NCBI RefSeq assembly: GCF_014203755.1
Contig: NZ_JACHJS010000001.1
Span: 6,758,001-6,822,000 of the forward strand
Direction of reading: 5' to 3'
Length of the DNA: 64,000 nucleotides
DNA from: Saccharothrix violaceirubra
Lineage (GTDB): Bacteria > Actinomycetota > Actinomycetes > Mycobacteriales > Pseudonocardiaceae
The translations under genes were made by a program, and so were the position numbers. Below the pieces are notes generated by a model. It was not told the origin of the DNA. It saw only the letters and a program-made list of their open reading frames with translations, and did not search any database. This document shows, piece after piece, positions 29,273-37,634 of this stretch. Every line of letters starts with the position of its first letter. Position 1 is the first letter of the stretch.

Positions 29273-30505
29273 TCAGGTTTCCAGGCTGTCGTTGAGTTTG
29301 CGGAGTGCTTGTCGGGCAACTTCGGTCGACACCTCCGAGTAGATCTCCATCGTGACCTCCATCTGGGCATGTCGGAGAATCCTCATGATCACGCGCGGGT
29401 GGACGTCCAGCTCCACGAGCAGCGAGCCACAGCTACGACGGCCGTCATGGACTGTGATCCTCGGCACTCCCGCTTTCACGCACCGGGCATTCCAGGACCG
29501 GTTGAGGTTGCGCGGCTCGATCGGACCGCCGAAGCGGGTGGTGAACAGCAGGCCCGTTTCCTGCCACTCGTCCCCAGCCCGTACCCGGTCCTGCTTTCGG
29601 CGTTCGGCGCGCTGTTTGAGAGCCACAGCGGCCATCGGGGGCAACGGGAGCGTGTCCTCGGACGCCTCGGTCTTGGTCTCGCGGTGCAGGAGTTGTCGGC
29701 CGACGCGTTGAAGCTGGTGGTCGACCTCCAGTTCTTCGGTCCGGAAGTTCGGGGCATCGACCGGGACGCCCAGCGCCTCTCCTTTCCGCATGGCCAGGAG
29801 GACCACCAGGACGTAAACGGCGTACAGCGGGTCGCCGTCCTCCCGTGCCGAGGCCAGGAAGGCTTTGGCCTCGGCGTTCGTCCACCGCTTCCGCTTGCGG
29901 GCACGGCGCTGGCCCACCACCTTGGGGATCTTGATGAGCGCGGCCACGTTGCGGGTGACCAGCTCCTCCCTGATTGCCTGGGACAGGGCGTTGCGCAGGC
30001 ACGCCCTGATGTCCGAGAGCGATCGTCGGCTCAGCAACGCCTTGCAGCAGGCACCTCGGGCACAGCACCGTTGCCGCTTGGCGTCCCTCCGTGCGTCCTT
30101 GCCCTGGAAGCAGCACTGGCAGGTCCGGGCCAGCTCGTTCATCCACCGCTGGGTGCGGCTCACCGTCAGCTTCGGGAGGCGGAGGTCCCCGAGGGCAGGG
30201 ACGAGGTGGAGTCGGACGAACGTCTCGTTGGTCGCGTGGGTCAGCGGGGCAGCGTTCGGCTTGATCACCTCCTCCAGCCAGTACCGGAGGAAGGTGCCCA
30301 GCTTGGGCGTCGACGTCGGGATCGGATGCTCCTTGGCCTGGGCCAGGAGCTTGATCCACTTGTCGTGGACTTCGTCTCGGGTCTTGCCGTAGACGTACTT
30401 GCGGGTCCGCTTCCCGACCGGCGTGGTGACCCAGGCGTACGCCGCGAACCCGTTCCGGTGCGGGTAGATCGACCCTTCGCCGTTGTCGCGCTTCTTGGCG
30501 GCCAT
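29273..30505 (-). CDS. int: Tyrosine recombinase (AICE integrase)
   Basis: The 410-residue site-specific integrase has an N-terminal arm-binding region (NGEGSIYPHRNGFAAYAW), a SAM-like core-binding domain and a C-terminal catalytic domain with Arg in LLAMRKGEALG, box II VHDGRRSCGSL, LRHAQMEVTMEIYSEV and the nucleophilic Tyr near residue 390. A Cys-rich insertion (CQCCFQGKDARRDAKRQRCC, about 131-155) within the core-binding region resembles a metal-binding knuckle. The ATG at 30505 follows the xis-like stop by 1 nt. It lies convergent to and adjacent to its tRNA target, the usual AICE layout. Confidence 0.93.
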   Translation of the reverse strand: MAAKKRDNGEGSIYPHRNGFAAYAWVTTPVGKRTRKYVYGKTRDEVHDKWIKLLAQAKEHPIPTSTPKLGTFLRYWLEEVIKPNAAPLTHATNETFVRLHLVPALGDLRLPKLTVSRTQRWMNELARTCQCCFQGKDARRDAKRQRCCARGACCKALLSRRSLSDIRACLRNALSQAIREELVTRNVAALIKIPKVVGQRRARKRKRWTNAEAKAFLASAREDGDPLYAVYVLVVLLAMRKGEALGVPVDAPNFRTEELEVDHQLQRVGRQLLHRETKTEASEDTLPLPPMAAVALKQRAERRKQDRVRAGDEWQETGLLFTTRFGGPIEPRNLNRSWNARCVKAGVPRITVHDGRRSCGSLLVELDVHPRVIMRILRHAQMEVTMEIYSEVSTEVARQALRKLNDSLET

Positions 30506-30506
30506 G

Positions 30507-30698
30507 TCAGGCTGCCTCCGTCGCACGTCGGCTGACGTACTCGTCGACCCAGCCAGGGAGTATTCGGCGATTGCCGCCGTCCTTGAGAGAACGGATCTGG
30601 CCGGTGGCGACGAGCATCTTCGTTTTGGACAGGCCGTAGCCGAGCAGGTCGGCGACCTGGGCGACGGTGTACCAGCGGGGTTGGACGTCGGGTGTCAT
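30507..30698 (-). CDS. Excisionase-like helix-turn-helix protein
   Basis: The 63-residue MerR/AlpA-type winged-helix protein (YTVAQVADLLGYGLSKTKML, RSLKDGGNRRILPGWVDEYV) sits directly before int, as Xis does in pSAM2-type elements. AGGAGGTGACGCC places a strong ribosome site before ATG 30698; the upstream in-frame extension is rejected. Confidence 0.85.
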   Translation of the reverse strand: MTPDVQPRWYTVAQVADLLGYGLSKTKMLVATGQIRSLKDGGNRRILPGWVDEYVSRRATEAA

Positions 30699-30702
30699 GG
30701 CG

Positions 30703-31902
30703 TCACCTCCTCGACCGACTACGGGCCATGGCCAGGGCCAGTTCGCGTTCGGCGTCATTGCGGTGGCCGGAGCCGGTGTAGGTCCAGTGGTTGATCACGA
30801 CCACCTGGTCCGGTTCGAGGCCGAGGCTGTGCACGGCCTCGGCGAGGCGATAGGCGCGGCGGTCGTCGCGGATGCGGGTGAACGTGGTGCTGTAGTACTT
30901 CGACTTGGTCAGGAAGTGGCCCCGGAAGCCGAGCATGTGCGCCCATTTGCGCAGGTTGAGGTCCATGTAGCGGTGCAGGGCGCCGAGGTTCCACGCGGTT
31001 TGGATCATGCGGCGGTGGTGGTCGCCGACGTCCAGGTGGTCGACGTCGCGTTGAGAGCGGATCGGGCGGTCCGGGGTGTCGCGGGCTCCGGTGCCCTTCG
31101 TGGCGTACTTGGCGATGTACGACGCCAACGTGACGTCGGTGTCGCCGATCGGGCGGACGTCGAGTTGGGTGCCCCAGACCAGGGCGAACGGGGTGCCATC
31201 CGGGCGACGGGTACGGAGTCGGACGGCACGGGCCGCAGCGTGAATGGCCTGGTCGATGAATTCCGCAGTGGCCCCGTCGAGGCGGATGACAGCGTGGAAG
31301 TGGACCAGGCCGCGCCGTTGGTACTCGGCGACCTTGGCGTAGGAGATGCGGGCGTGGAAGTCGCGTACCCGTAGGCCCGCCGCGTTGGCCAGGTGACGGC
31401 GCAGGGCGATCGTGAAGCGGTGCCAGAGCTTTCCGGCGTGCGCCTGCCAGAGGATCGCCCCGACGTAGTCGTAGCGGTCCGGGTCGAGCGGGGTGCCGAT
31501 CACCGGGTCGTCGGGTCGGTGGCGACGGCGGCAACACCGGCGGGTCACGCTGTGGACGGGGCCGAAGGACGGCGCGGTGAGCGTGACGAACCAGCGTGGG
31601 TTCTTGATCACCGCCTCGGGTACGCCCTTGCCGCCGCTGAGTCCGGCTCGCACGAGGTGAAACGCGTCTGCGGCGTAGCGGTCGGAGCACGTGGGGCAGA
31701 CCGAGGCACGCCGGTTGCCGCACGGCACCATGACGTTCCCGCCACGGTGGGCCAGGACCGTTCCGGCCCGGTCGGTGAGCTGCCAGGTTCCGGTCAGGTG
31801 GATGGGACGGGCGCAGCCGCCGATGGCCGTCACGGCGTCGCGCCACTGGTGGTAGTCGCGTCGGCGGACGCGGTCGGTGATGCGGTCGTTCAGGGTGAGC
31901 AT
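30703..31902 (-). CDS. RepSA-type rolling-circle replication initiator
   Basis: The 399-residue protein of the actinomycete RepSA family would nick the element's double-strand origin to start rolling-circle replication. It has a zinc-like Cys set (CGNRRASVCPTCSDRY), an HUH motif (GLVHFHAVIRLDG) and the catalytic Tyr region (ASYIAKYATKGTG). ATG 31902 is chosen with upstream G-rich ribosome site. Gene order int-xis-rep is that of AICEs. Confidence 0.9.
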   Translation of the reverse strand: MLTLNDRITDRVRRRDYHQWRDAVTAIGGCARPIHLTGTWQLTDRAGTVLAHRGGNVMVPCGNRRASVCPTCSDRYAADAFHLVRAGLSGGKGVPEAVIKNPRWFVTLTAPSFGPVHSVTRRCCRRRHRPDDPVIGTPLDPDRYDYVGAILWQAHAGKLWHRFTIALRRHLANAAGLRVRDFHARISYAKVAEYQRRGLVHFHAVIRLDGATAEFIDQAIHAAARAVRLRTRRPDGTPFALVWGTQLDVRPIGDTDVTLASYIAKYATKGTGARDTPDRPIRSQRDVDHLDVGDHHRRMIQTAWNLGALHRYMDLNLRKWAHMLGFRGHFLTKSKYYSTTFTRIRDDRRAYRLAEAVHSLGLEPDQVVVINHWTYTGSGHRNDAERELALAMARSRSRR

Positions 31903-31919
31903 GGGTGTTCCCCCTCGGG

Positions 31920-32306
31920 TCAGGCGGCACGGTGCCGCCGTTTCGGTTTGTGCAGGGCGCGGCGGCCGGGTCCGTCGACGCCGCCGAACACACCCACGAC
32001 GGTGTACCGGTTGACGGCGCGATCGGCGGATTCCCACCGCAGTTGGTCTTTCAGGCACAGGTCGGCGACGGGACAGCCCGCGCACACCGATGTGGCGGCT
32101 GTCGTGTTCGGGGTGAAGAACGCCTCGGGATCGGTGTCCCGGCAGGCGGCTTGGGCGTGCCAGTCGGGCGCACGGCCGTTCCCGCCGAACAGGGCCAGAA
32201 GCAACGCGGCGTAGGCCGGTTCGAGCGGATTCGCGTTGTTGAACCCCAACGAGTGGGGATGGAGGTTGTGGCGTCCGACCGACGGAGGACGGTGTCTCTC
32301 GATCAC
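31920..32306 (-). CDS. WhiB-like protein encoded by the element
   Basis: The 128-residue Wbl protein has a cluster Cys in QAACRDTDPEAFF and three in SVCAGCPVADLC, plus the GVFGGVDGPGRR turn and a basic tail HKPKRRHR. The GTG at 32306 overlaps the ftsK-like stop as GTGA, so it is made with the transfer protein. It likely binds a 4Fe-4S cluster and DNA or sigma factor. Its N-terminal 35 residues have no Wbl counterpart. Confidence 0.88.
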   Translation of the reverse strand: MIERHRPPSVGRHNLHPHSLGFNNANPLEPAYAALLLALFGGNGRAPDWHAQAACRDTDPEAFFTPNTTAATSVCAGCPVADLCLKDQLRWESADRAVNRYTVVGVFGGVDGPGRRALHKPKRRHRAA

Positions 32307-33649
32307 GCCGCCGCTCCCGTCTTCACGAAGGCCACGAGTTCGGCCACGTCGTGGTCGGTGGTGTAGGCGGCACGGACGCGGCGTGGCGTGCGGGACCGGG
32401 CATCGACGCGGTAGCCGATGCCTGCCGAGGACTCGTCCGCCGGAATCTGGTCGGCGATCGCGCCACGCTTGCGGGCACCGTCGCCGAGGACCATGTCCGG
32501 GTGCCGGTCCGAGGTGACCCGCAGGCACAGGCGATGCGGGATCAGGTCGCGGATCGGGACGACGTCCTTGGCCGGTTCCTGCACGTAGACGTCCAGCACG
32601 TCGTTCGTGGCGCGGCCAAGGCTGGAGACGATCGCGCACGCGTTGGTGATCTCGTGGGCGTAGTCGGTGCGGTAGGCCATCAGGAAGCCGACTTCGTCGA
32701 GGATCAGCCAGTCCACCGGGTGTTCGGCCGAGACCTTTGCCGCGCGCTTCTTTTTGCGCTGCAAGCGTTTCTGCTTGCGTTCCATGTTGTCGACGAACCG
32801 GGCGATCAGGTCCGCGCAGTCCTCGGGCGAGTCCGCGTACCGACCGTCCAACATCGGCTTGAGCGCCACGAACTCGAACCGCTTCGGGTCGCACACCCAG
32901 GGCCGCACGAGCCCGTCACGGATCATCGGCGCGACGGCCCGGAGCTTGGCCATGACCACCGAGTTCTTCCCCGACCCGGTCGCGCCCGCCGTGAGGTGGT
33001 GCGTGCCGATCAACGGCTCACGCCACTCCCCGCCCAGTTCGGTCTCCCCCAGGCACAGCGACCGCAGGTCGACGGCGTCCGAGGTCTCGGGCATCGCGGG
33101 TGCCGGGATGACGCGGTCGAACGGTTCGCCGCGCTGGACGATCAACACGACCTCACCGGGCCGGGCCTGCTCGACCGCGACCCGTTCCACGCGCAGGGTC
33201 GCCGCAAGTTCGGGAAGCGCAGCGGTGAACGCCCGAAGCGCTTGGCCCTGCACGAGCCGGACCCGCACGGTGTCCAGCGACAGCGACGAACGGACTCGCA
33301 CCACGCGTGGCACGAGCAGCGCGCCGGACCTGTGGTGGCGTCGGGTCAGTTCGCACGAGCCCATCAGGGCCTGCCAGCGACGGCCCGCGTAGGCGCCCAG
33401 CCAGCGGCGACGCCACGACCGCAGGACCGGCGCGGCCCAGGCGTCGAACGTGTCCGGGTGCGCGCGGTACCAGGCAGCCGTGCCCAAGACCGCACCACCG
33501 ACGATGCCACCGGTCCATTCGGCGCCCAAGCCGACGAGCGAGCCGGTCAATGCACCCGGTACGCAGAGGGAGCCGGGATGACGTCCCAGCCAGCGAACCA
33601 TTCTGAACTCGAATCCCGGCGATCGCCGGGACGTTCCGGTAAAGGTCAT
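32303..33649 (-). CDS. FtsK/SpoIIIE-type DNA translocase (Tra)
   Basis: The 448-residue protein has two N-terminal membrane segments (about 27-60) and a RecA-like motor with Walker A GATGSGKNSVV (about 222-232), RPWVCDPKRFEF and Walker B DWLILDEVGFL. It would move double-stranded element DNA between mycelial cells, as TraSA does for pSAM2. Asn replaces the usual Ser/Thr in the Walker A (GSGKN-S), which is seen in some translocases. A 16-bp palindrome (33615-33630) lies in its first codons. Confidence 0.9.
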   Translation of the reverse strand: MTFTGTSRRSPGFEFRMVRWLGRHPGSLCVPGALTGSLVGLGAEWTGGIVGGAVLGTAAWYRAHPDTFDAWAAPVLRSWRRRWLGAYAGRRWQALMGSCELTRRHHRSGALLVPRVVRVRSSLSLDTVRVRLVQGQALRAFTAALPELAATLRVERVAVEQARPGEVVLIVQRGEPFDRVIPAPAMPETSDAVDLRSLCLGETELGGEWREPLIGTHHLTAGATGSGKNSVVMAKLRAVAPMIRDGLVRPWVCDPKRFEFVALKPMLDGRYADSPEDCADLIARFVDNMERKQKRLQRKKKRAAKVSAEHPVDWLILDEVGFLMAYRTDYAHEITNACAIVSSLGRATNDVLDVYVQEPAKDVVPIRDLIPHRLCLRVTSDRHPDMVLGDGARKRGAIADQIPADESSAGIGYRVDARSRTPRRVRAAYTTDHDVAELVAFVKTGAAA

Positions 33650-33674
33650 CGCATACTCCGATCTTCAGAACAGG

Positions 33675-33706
33675 CGAGCGGCCGACCACCGATGATCGAC
33701 CGCTCG
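33675..33706 (-). terminator. Possible terminator upstream of ftsK-like gene
   Basis: An 11-bp stem with one mismatch (33675-33685 with 33696-33706) lies just past the 33714 gene on the minus strand. It may lower read-through into the transfer gene. Confidence 0.5.
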
Positions 33707-33713
33707 TCCACGT

Positions 33714-33920
33714 TCAGTTCTGGGATTTCAATTCGTTCTCACACCGCTCAGCCCGCTTTCGTAGCGCGGCAAGGCTCCGCTTCACCTCCTCGATCAGCTC
33801 TTTCAGGCCGTCGGGCGGTGGCACCGATTTGTTCTTCAGGCACGCGATCAGCCGGTCCAGCGGGCCGACCAGATCGGCCACCCGGTCGATCGAGTCGACC
33901 AGGTCCGAGTACTCGCCCAT
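33714..33920 (-). CDS. Small helical protein of the element
   Basis: The 68-residue protein MGEYSDLVDSIDRVADLVG is predicted almost fully helical with a possible coiled coil (GLKELIEEVKRSLAALRKRAE). It is not recognised. The position in the transfer operon suggests a spread or regulatory function, which is inference. Confidence 0.6.
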   Translation of the reverse strand: MGEYSDLVDSIDRVADLVGPLDRLIACLKNKSVPPPDGLKELIEEVKRSLAALRKRAERCENELKSQN

Positions 33921-33933
33921 GGCATCTCCGAGG

Positions 33934-34275
33934 TCACGCGGCCGGTCCCATCAGGTCTTCCCACTGCCTCAGCAGTTCCCAGCCGTGTTCGCTGATCACG
34001 ACCGGTGCCGCAGAGGTCACCACCGGCCCGGACCGCATCACCCGGAATGCCGGGACGACGATCACCAGTCCGGCGCCGATCAGCTTCCGGAGGATCGCGG
34101 CGTCCTGCTCCGGAATCCCGACCATGCGGTCGTCGCCGCTCTCACGGTTGAGTTCGCCCGTGGTCAGCACGACCACGTAACCTCGATTCGAACATGCGAC
34201 CGCGAGCACTTTCATCACCTCCCGAACCTCGACCATGCTTCCGGGCTTTTCCATCGGATACTTCGGAATCGTCAT
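33934..34275 (-). CDS. Hypothetical element protein
   Basis: The 113-residue protein starts MTIPKYPMEKPGSMVEVREV after a strong AGGAGG site 6 nt upstream. The order of helices and strands (DAAILRKLIGAGLVIVVP, ISEHGWELLRQWEDL) could be a winged helix, but the family is not recognised. It is 13 nt before the next gene of the same operon. Confidence 0.6.
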   Translation of the reverse strand: MTIPKYPMEKPGSMVEVREVMKVLAVACSNRGYVVVLTTGELNRESGDDRMVGIPEQDAAILRKLIGAGLVIVVPAFRVMRSGPVVTSAAPVVISEHGWELLRQWEDLMGPAA

Positions 34276-34356
34276 CTTGTCCTCCTCATAGGTTTTCAGG
34301 CATGGCTCTACCCACTGTGGAATTGTCAAAGAACAGCGACCTCGATCGGTCGGAAA

Positions 34357-34743
34357 TCAGGCGGCTTCCCGCACCGCGCGAACGGGCTTCAAACCGGACG
34401 CCTTGAACCAGAGCCCAGCCGAAGCGATCTTGCGCGGGTCGACGCGGTCCGGAATCTCGTACGTGTTCACCACGGCGTTGACCAGTTCGACGTACATGCC
34501 TTCGCCGAACTTGTCGCCGGGGTCGCCGGGCAGGTTCACCCGGATCTCCTCACCCTTGCCCGGCCGACGCCCTTCGACCGGGACGGGCTTGGCGAACACC
34601 GTCACCACGTACTGGGTCTCACCGGACAGTCGGTCCACGACGGGTGAGACCGTGCCATCCTCCGCTTCCCGCGTCTTCACGGCCGGAGCCTCGGTGATCA
34701 TCAACCGGTAGCCGTTCAACATCACCGGCAGGTCCTGCAACAT
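34357..34743 (-). CDS. Conserved-type element protein, first of transfer operon
   Basis: The 128-residue beta-rich protein (MLQDLPVMLNGYRLMITEAP; QYVVTVFAKPVPV; GEGMYVELVNAVVNTYEI) resembles in size and place the small conserved proteins that precede tra genes in AICEs. No function is known. ATG 34743 has GGAGGT 5 nt upstream. It is divergent from the GntR gene with operator repeats between. Confidence 0.65.
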   Translation of the reverse strand: MLQDLPVMLNGYRLMITEAPAVKTREAEDGTVSPVVDRLSGETQYVVTVFAKPVPVEGRRPGKGEEIRVNLPGDPGDKFGEGMYVELVNAVVNTYEIPDRVDPRKIASAGLWFKASGLKPVRAVREAA

Positions 34744-34783
34744 GCGCACCTCCGAGTCGAAGCAGTACCAACACAATCAGCAT

Positions 34784-34841
34784 AGCTAGTAGAGCTAGTA
34801 CTGACAGTCGCTCGTTCGGGTGTCTTTCAGCTCAGCTAGCT
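34784..34841. promoter_or_regulatory. Operator repeats between transfer operon and GntR gene
   Basis: AGCTAGTA occurs twice in direct repeat 9 bp apart (34784-34791 and 34793-34800) and AGCTAGCT once at 34834-34841. They lie between divergent starts at 34743 and 34861, where a KorSA-like repressor would act. Confidence 0.6.
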
Positions 34842-34860
34842 CTGTCGGTACAGTCCGCGC

Positions 34861-35244
34861 ATGGACACCCGGCCCGCCTACCAGCAGATCGCCGACGACC
34901 TACGCCGCCACATCGCTTCCGACGAGGCGAACATCGGGGACAAGCTCCCGTCGCTGTCGGAGCTGACCGCCAAGTACGGCCGCGCCGTGATGACCGTTCA
35001 GAAGGCGCTGGACCAGCTCCGCGCCGAAGGACTTGTCGTCTCACGCCAGGGCGAGGGAACGATCATCACCGGAAAGCCCGAAGCCCATGCGGCGGACCAC
35101 GTGCCCTCACCGCATGAGCTTCGGACGATGTTCGAGCGCATCAACAACGCGTTGGACGACCTCAGTCGACGGGTCGCCGTGGTGGAGTCCGAGCTGTTCG
35201 GGCCACCTTCAAGTGATCCTCGACCCGGGCCAGGCGACCGTTGA
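34861..35244 (+). CDS. GntR-family repressor, short form
   Basis: The 127-residue regulator has a winged helix (PAYQQIADDLRRHI, GDKLPSLSELTAKYGRAVMTVQKALDQL, GLVVSRQGEGT) but no full ligand-binding domain; a coiled-coil-like segment FERINNALDDLSRRVAVVESEL follows. GntR proteins such as KorSA control transfer and excision in pSAM2-type elements. It is divergent from the transfer operon. Confidence 0.88.
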   Translation: MDTRPAYQQIADDLRRHIASDEANIGDKLPSLSELTAKYGRAVMTVQKALDQLRAEGLVVSRQGEGTIITGKPEAHAADHVPSPHELRTMFERINNALDDLSRRVAVVESELFGPPSSDPRPGPGDR

Positions 35245-35329
35245 TCTCCTCACAGCGGTCCAGCAGATCGGCCAGACACGAGCGCAGTTCCCGCCACCCG
35301 TCCGCCGTCCACTCGGCGTTCCCCGACAT
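35162..35329 (-). CDS. Small protein antisense to GntR 3' end
   Basis: The 55-residue frame begins MSGNAEWTADGWRELRSCLA with GGGAGG 6 nt upstream and starts 12 nt after the upstream stop, which favours a real gene. It overlaps the GntR gene tail by 83 bp in antisense. The C-terminus is basic. Not recognised. Confidence 0.45.
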   Translation of the reverse strand: MSGNAEWTADGWRELRSCLADLLDRCEEINGRLARVEDHLKVARTARTPPRRPVD

Positions 35330-35341
35330 GCCCGCCTCCCC

Positions 35342-35689
35342 TCACTCGTCCAGCGGGTCTTCGTCGTAGCTCTCCACCGGCTCCTCCAAGCGCGGGTTGA
35401 AGGCGGGCAGCCACACGAGCCGCGCGGTCACGTCCGCCGCCTCGGACGTGAAGACCCTGACCGCCCCGTCGGGTTCGGCCAGCCGCAGCCGCAACCCGCC
35501 GTCCACCGAGATCACGTCCGCGTGCTGCGGAAACGCCATGCCCCACGCGGCGATCCACCCGTCCGCCCGGTCGCGGTACTCGTGCACCACGGCGAACAGA
35601 CGCGGCGCGAAGTCCACCGCCAAGCCGTTCAGCAGTTCCGCGAACTCCGTCTCTCCGCACAGCGGTGACCAGGTGATGGTTTCGCTCAT
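35342..35689 (-). CDS. Hypothetical acidic protein of the element
   Basis: The 115-residue protein (MSETITWSPLCGETEFAELL; GLAVDFAPRLFAVVHEYRDR; LPAFNPRLEEPVESYDEDP) is strongly acidic at its end. It is not recognised; antirestriction or sensor roles cannot be argued from sequence. It shares a promoter region with the divergent XRE gene at 35910. Confidence 0.6.
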   Translation of the reverse strand: MSETITWSPLCGETEFAELLNGLAVDFAPRLFAVVHEYRDRADGWIAAWGMAFPQHADVISVDGGLRLRLAEPDGAVRVFTSEAADVTARLVWLPAFNPRLEEPVESYDEDPLDE

Positions 35690-35909
35690 CGGTCGTGCCC
35701 CTTCGTTCCGATCGACAGTCCGGGGTTTGTTGATCACGTTCCGCAACTCCCCGGAATCAGAATCGACCGGTGCTTGGACGCATCACAGTGTCAGCATTGG
35801 GGACGCCGGGGTGACGAGGTGACATGTCCGTGTCACCTCCACCTCACCTGCGTTGCGCAGGCACAACTGCCACACTGGACAGGGGAACGCAAGGCCGGGG
35901 AGGTATCGC

Positions 35910-37142
35910 GTGAGCAGCGATGTTCCGGACTGGGCACGCCGGATCAAGGCCCTGAGGGAAGCCCGCGGCTGGTCGCAGTCCGAAGCCGCGGAACGCATGC
36001 GCCAACACACCGAAGACGTCCTGCCGGAGCCCGACCACCTGCTTCGGCGGTGGAAGGCATGGGAACGCGGCCAGAACAAGCCGAGCCCCCACTACGCCCC
36101 GATCATCGCCGCGACCCTGCACTCCGTCACCACGGCACTGTTCCCACCGGAAACCCGAATCGAGTCCGGCCTGGAGATCGTGAACGCCACGGGCATGGAC
36201 ACGATGGAAATCGTCGCCCGGTTGCAGTCGTCTTCGGTCAACGACGCCACATTGCAGGCACTGCGCATCACCGTCGACCAACTGTGCTCCGAGTACGCCC
36301 ACAGCAGGCCCGACGAACTGCTCATGGAAGGCCGCCGCTGGCTACGGCGGATCGTGGAGATGCAGGAACAGCGACTCAGCTTCTCCCAACGCCGCGACAC
36401 CCTGGAACTAGCGGGTTGGCTGGCCCTTCTGGTCGGCTGCCTGGAATACGACCTAGGCGACCGCCGAGCCGCCGAAGCCACCCGCCAAGCGGCCCTGAAC
36501 CTGGGCCAGGAGGTAGGAAACCCCGGAATCCTGGGCTGGGCACACGAGATGAGGGCATGGTTCGCGCTGACCTCGGGCGACTACCGGGGCGTCGTCGCAG
36601 CAGCCCAGACCGGACAGGCCAACTCCGGAAACCACTCCGTCGGCGTCCAACTCATCGCCCAGGAAGCCAAAGCGTGGGCACGCATGGGCCGCCAACCGGA
36701 GATGGAAAACGCCCTGGAACGCGGCCGAGCCCTACTCGACTCACTCCCGTACCCCGACAACATCTCCAACCACTTCGTCGTAGACCCGCTCAAGTACGAC
36801 TTCTACGCGATGGACTGCCACCGCCACATCGGCAACGACCGCCTGGCCTCCACCCTGGCCGAGGAAGTCATCCGCAACGGCACCGACTTCAACGGCTTCG
36901 AACGCGCCCCCATGCGCATCGCCGAAGCCCGCATAACCCTCGGCGTAGCCGCCGCCCGCTCCGGCGACCTGGACACCGCGATCTCCTACGGCCGCCAAGC
37001 CCTCACCGGCCAACGCCGCTCCCTACCCTCACTCGCCATGGTCTCCCAAGACCTCGCCATGGCCCTCACCAACCACTTCCCCGACGAACCCGACGCCCTC
37101 GACTACCTCAACCAACTCCACGAAATCCACCGCAACCGCTGA
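35910..37142 (+). CDS. XRE regulator with TPR-like helical repeats
   Basis: The 410-residue protein has an N-terminal helix-turn-helix (IKALREARGWSQSEAAERM, about 10-30) and a long helical region with repeated 34-40 residue units (AGWLALLVGCLEYDLGDRRAA, AHEMRAWFALTSGDYRGVVA, ARITLGVAAARSGDLDTAIS), as in peptide-controlled TPR regulators. GTG 35910 follows GGGGAGG by 7 nt. It may sense a cellular or donor signal to control excision or transfer. Confidence 0.82.
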   Translation: MSSDVPDWARRIKALREARGWSQSEAAERMRQHTEDVLPEPDHLLRRWKAWERGQNKPSPHYAPIIAATLHSVTTALFPPETRIESGLEIVNATGMDTMEIVARLQSSSVNDATLQALRITVDQLCSEYAHSRPDELLMEGRRWLRRIVEMQEQRLSFSQRRDTLELAGWLALLVGCLEYDLGDRRAAEATRQAALNLGQEVGNPGILGWAHEMRAWFALTSGDYRGVVAAAQTGQANSGNHSVGVQLIAQEAKAWARMGRQPEMENALERGRALLDSLPYPDNISNHFVVDPLKYDFYAMDCHRHIGNDRLASTLAEEVIRNGTDFNGFERAPMRIAEARITLGVAAARSGDLDTAISYGRQALTGQRRSLPSLAMVSQDLAMALTNHFPDEPDALDYLNQLHEIHRNR

Positions 37143-37397
37143 TCTCCCTCAGAGCCAACGCGGCCCGTGTGTTCAGAGTTTCTTTACTTGTTCAAGGCGG
37201 CCCCTGGCGGGGCCGCACGCGCCGCTGTGCCCAGGCCGCACGGCAAGGGCGCGGGGCCCGCCTCCGGCACCTACGCAACTGGCGGCCAGCGGCACGCGCG
37301 ACCCCGACAGCCGCCGCAAGCTCAAAGATGCGCTCGCCGCGCGGCAGGCCAACAGGATGACCAAGAGCCGCAGCCAGTTCCCGACCCAGCGGGGACC

Positions 37398-37551
37398 GGG
37401 GTTCGTGTCATCCCGACGACCTCCCTTAGGGCTATCACGCGAGCTGGGGACCTGCGAGCCTGACACCGCACCCGCCGGTCAACGGGCATGCCGCAGGCCC
37501 CCAGCTCGCGTGATAGGGCTGCGCCAGGTCGACGGGATGACACGAAGCCCC
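37398..37551. repeat. Large imperfect inverted repeat (origin-like)
   Basis: Arms of about 55 nt (37398-37452 and 37495-37551) pair with a long perfect block CTATCACGCGAGCTGGGG and an outer block TTCGTGTCATCCCG, separated by a mismatched bulge. The loop is about 40 nt. A structure of this size in a rolling-circle element fits a single-strand origin or transfer locus. The surrounding 37143-37634 has no gene I can support. Confidence 0.7.
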
Positions 37552-37634
37552 TCTGACAGGTGAGCGGGGACAGTGATTGCATGTGGGCTCAGGCAGGCTG
37601 GCAACACTCTCTAACGATCCGCTTCCCAGGAGTC

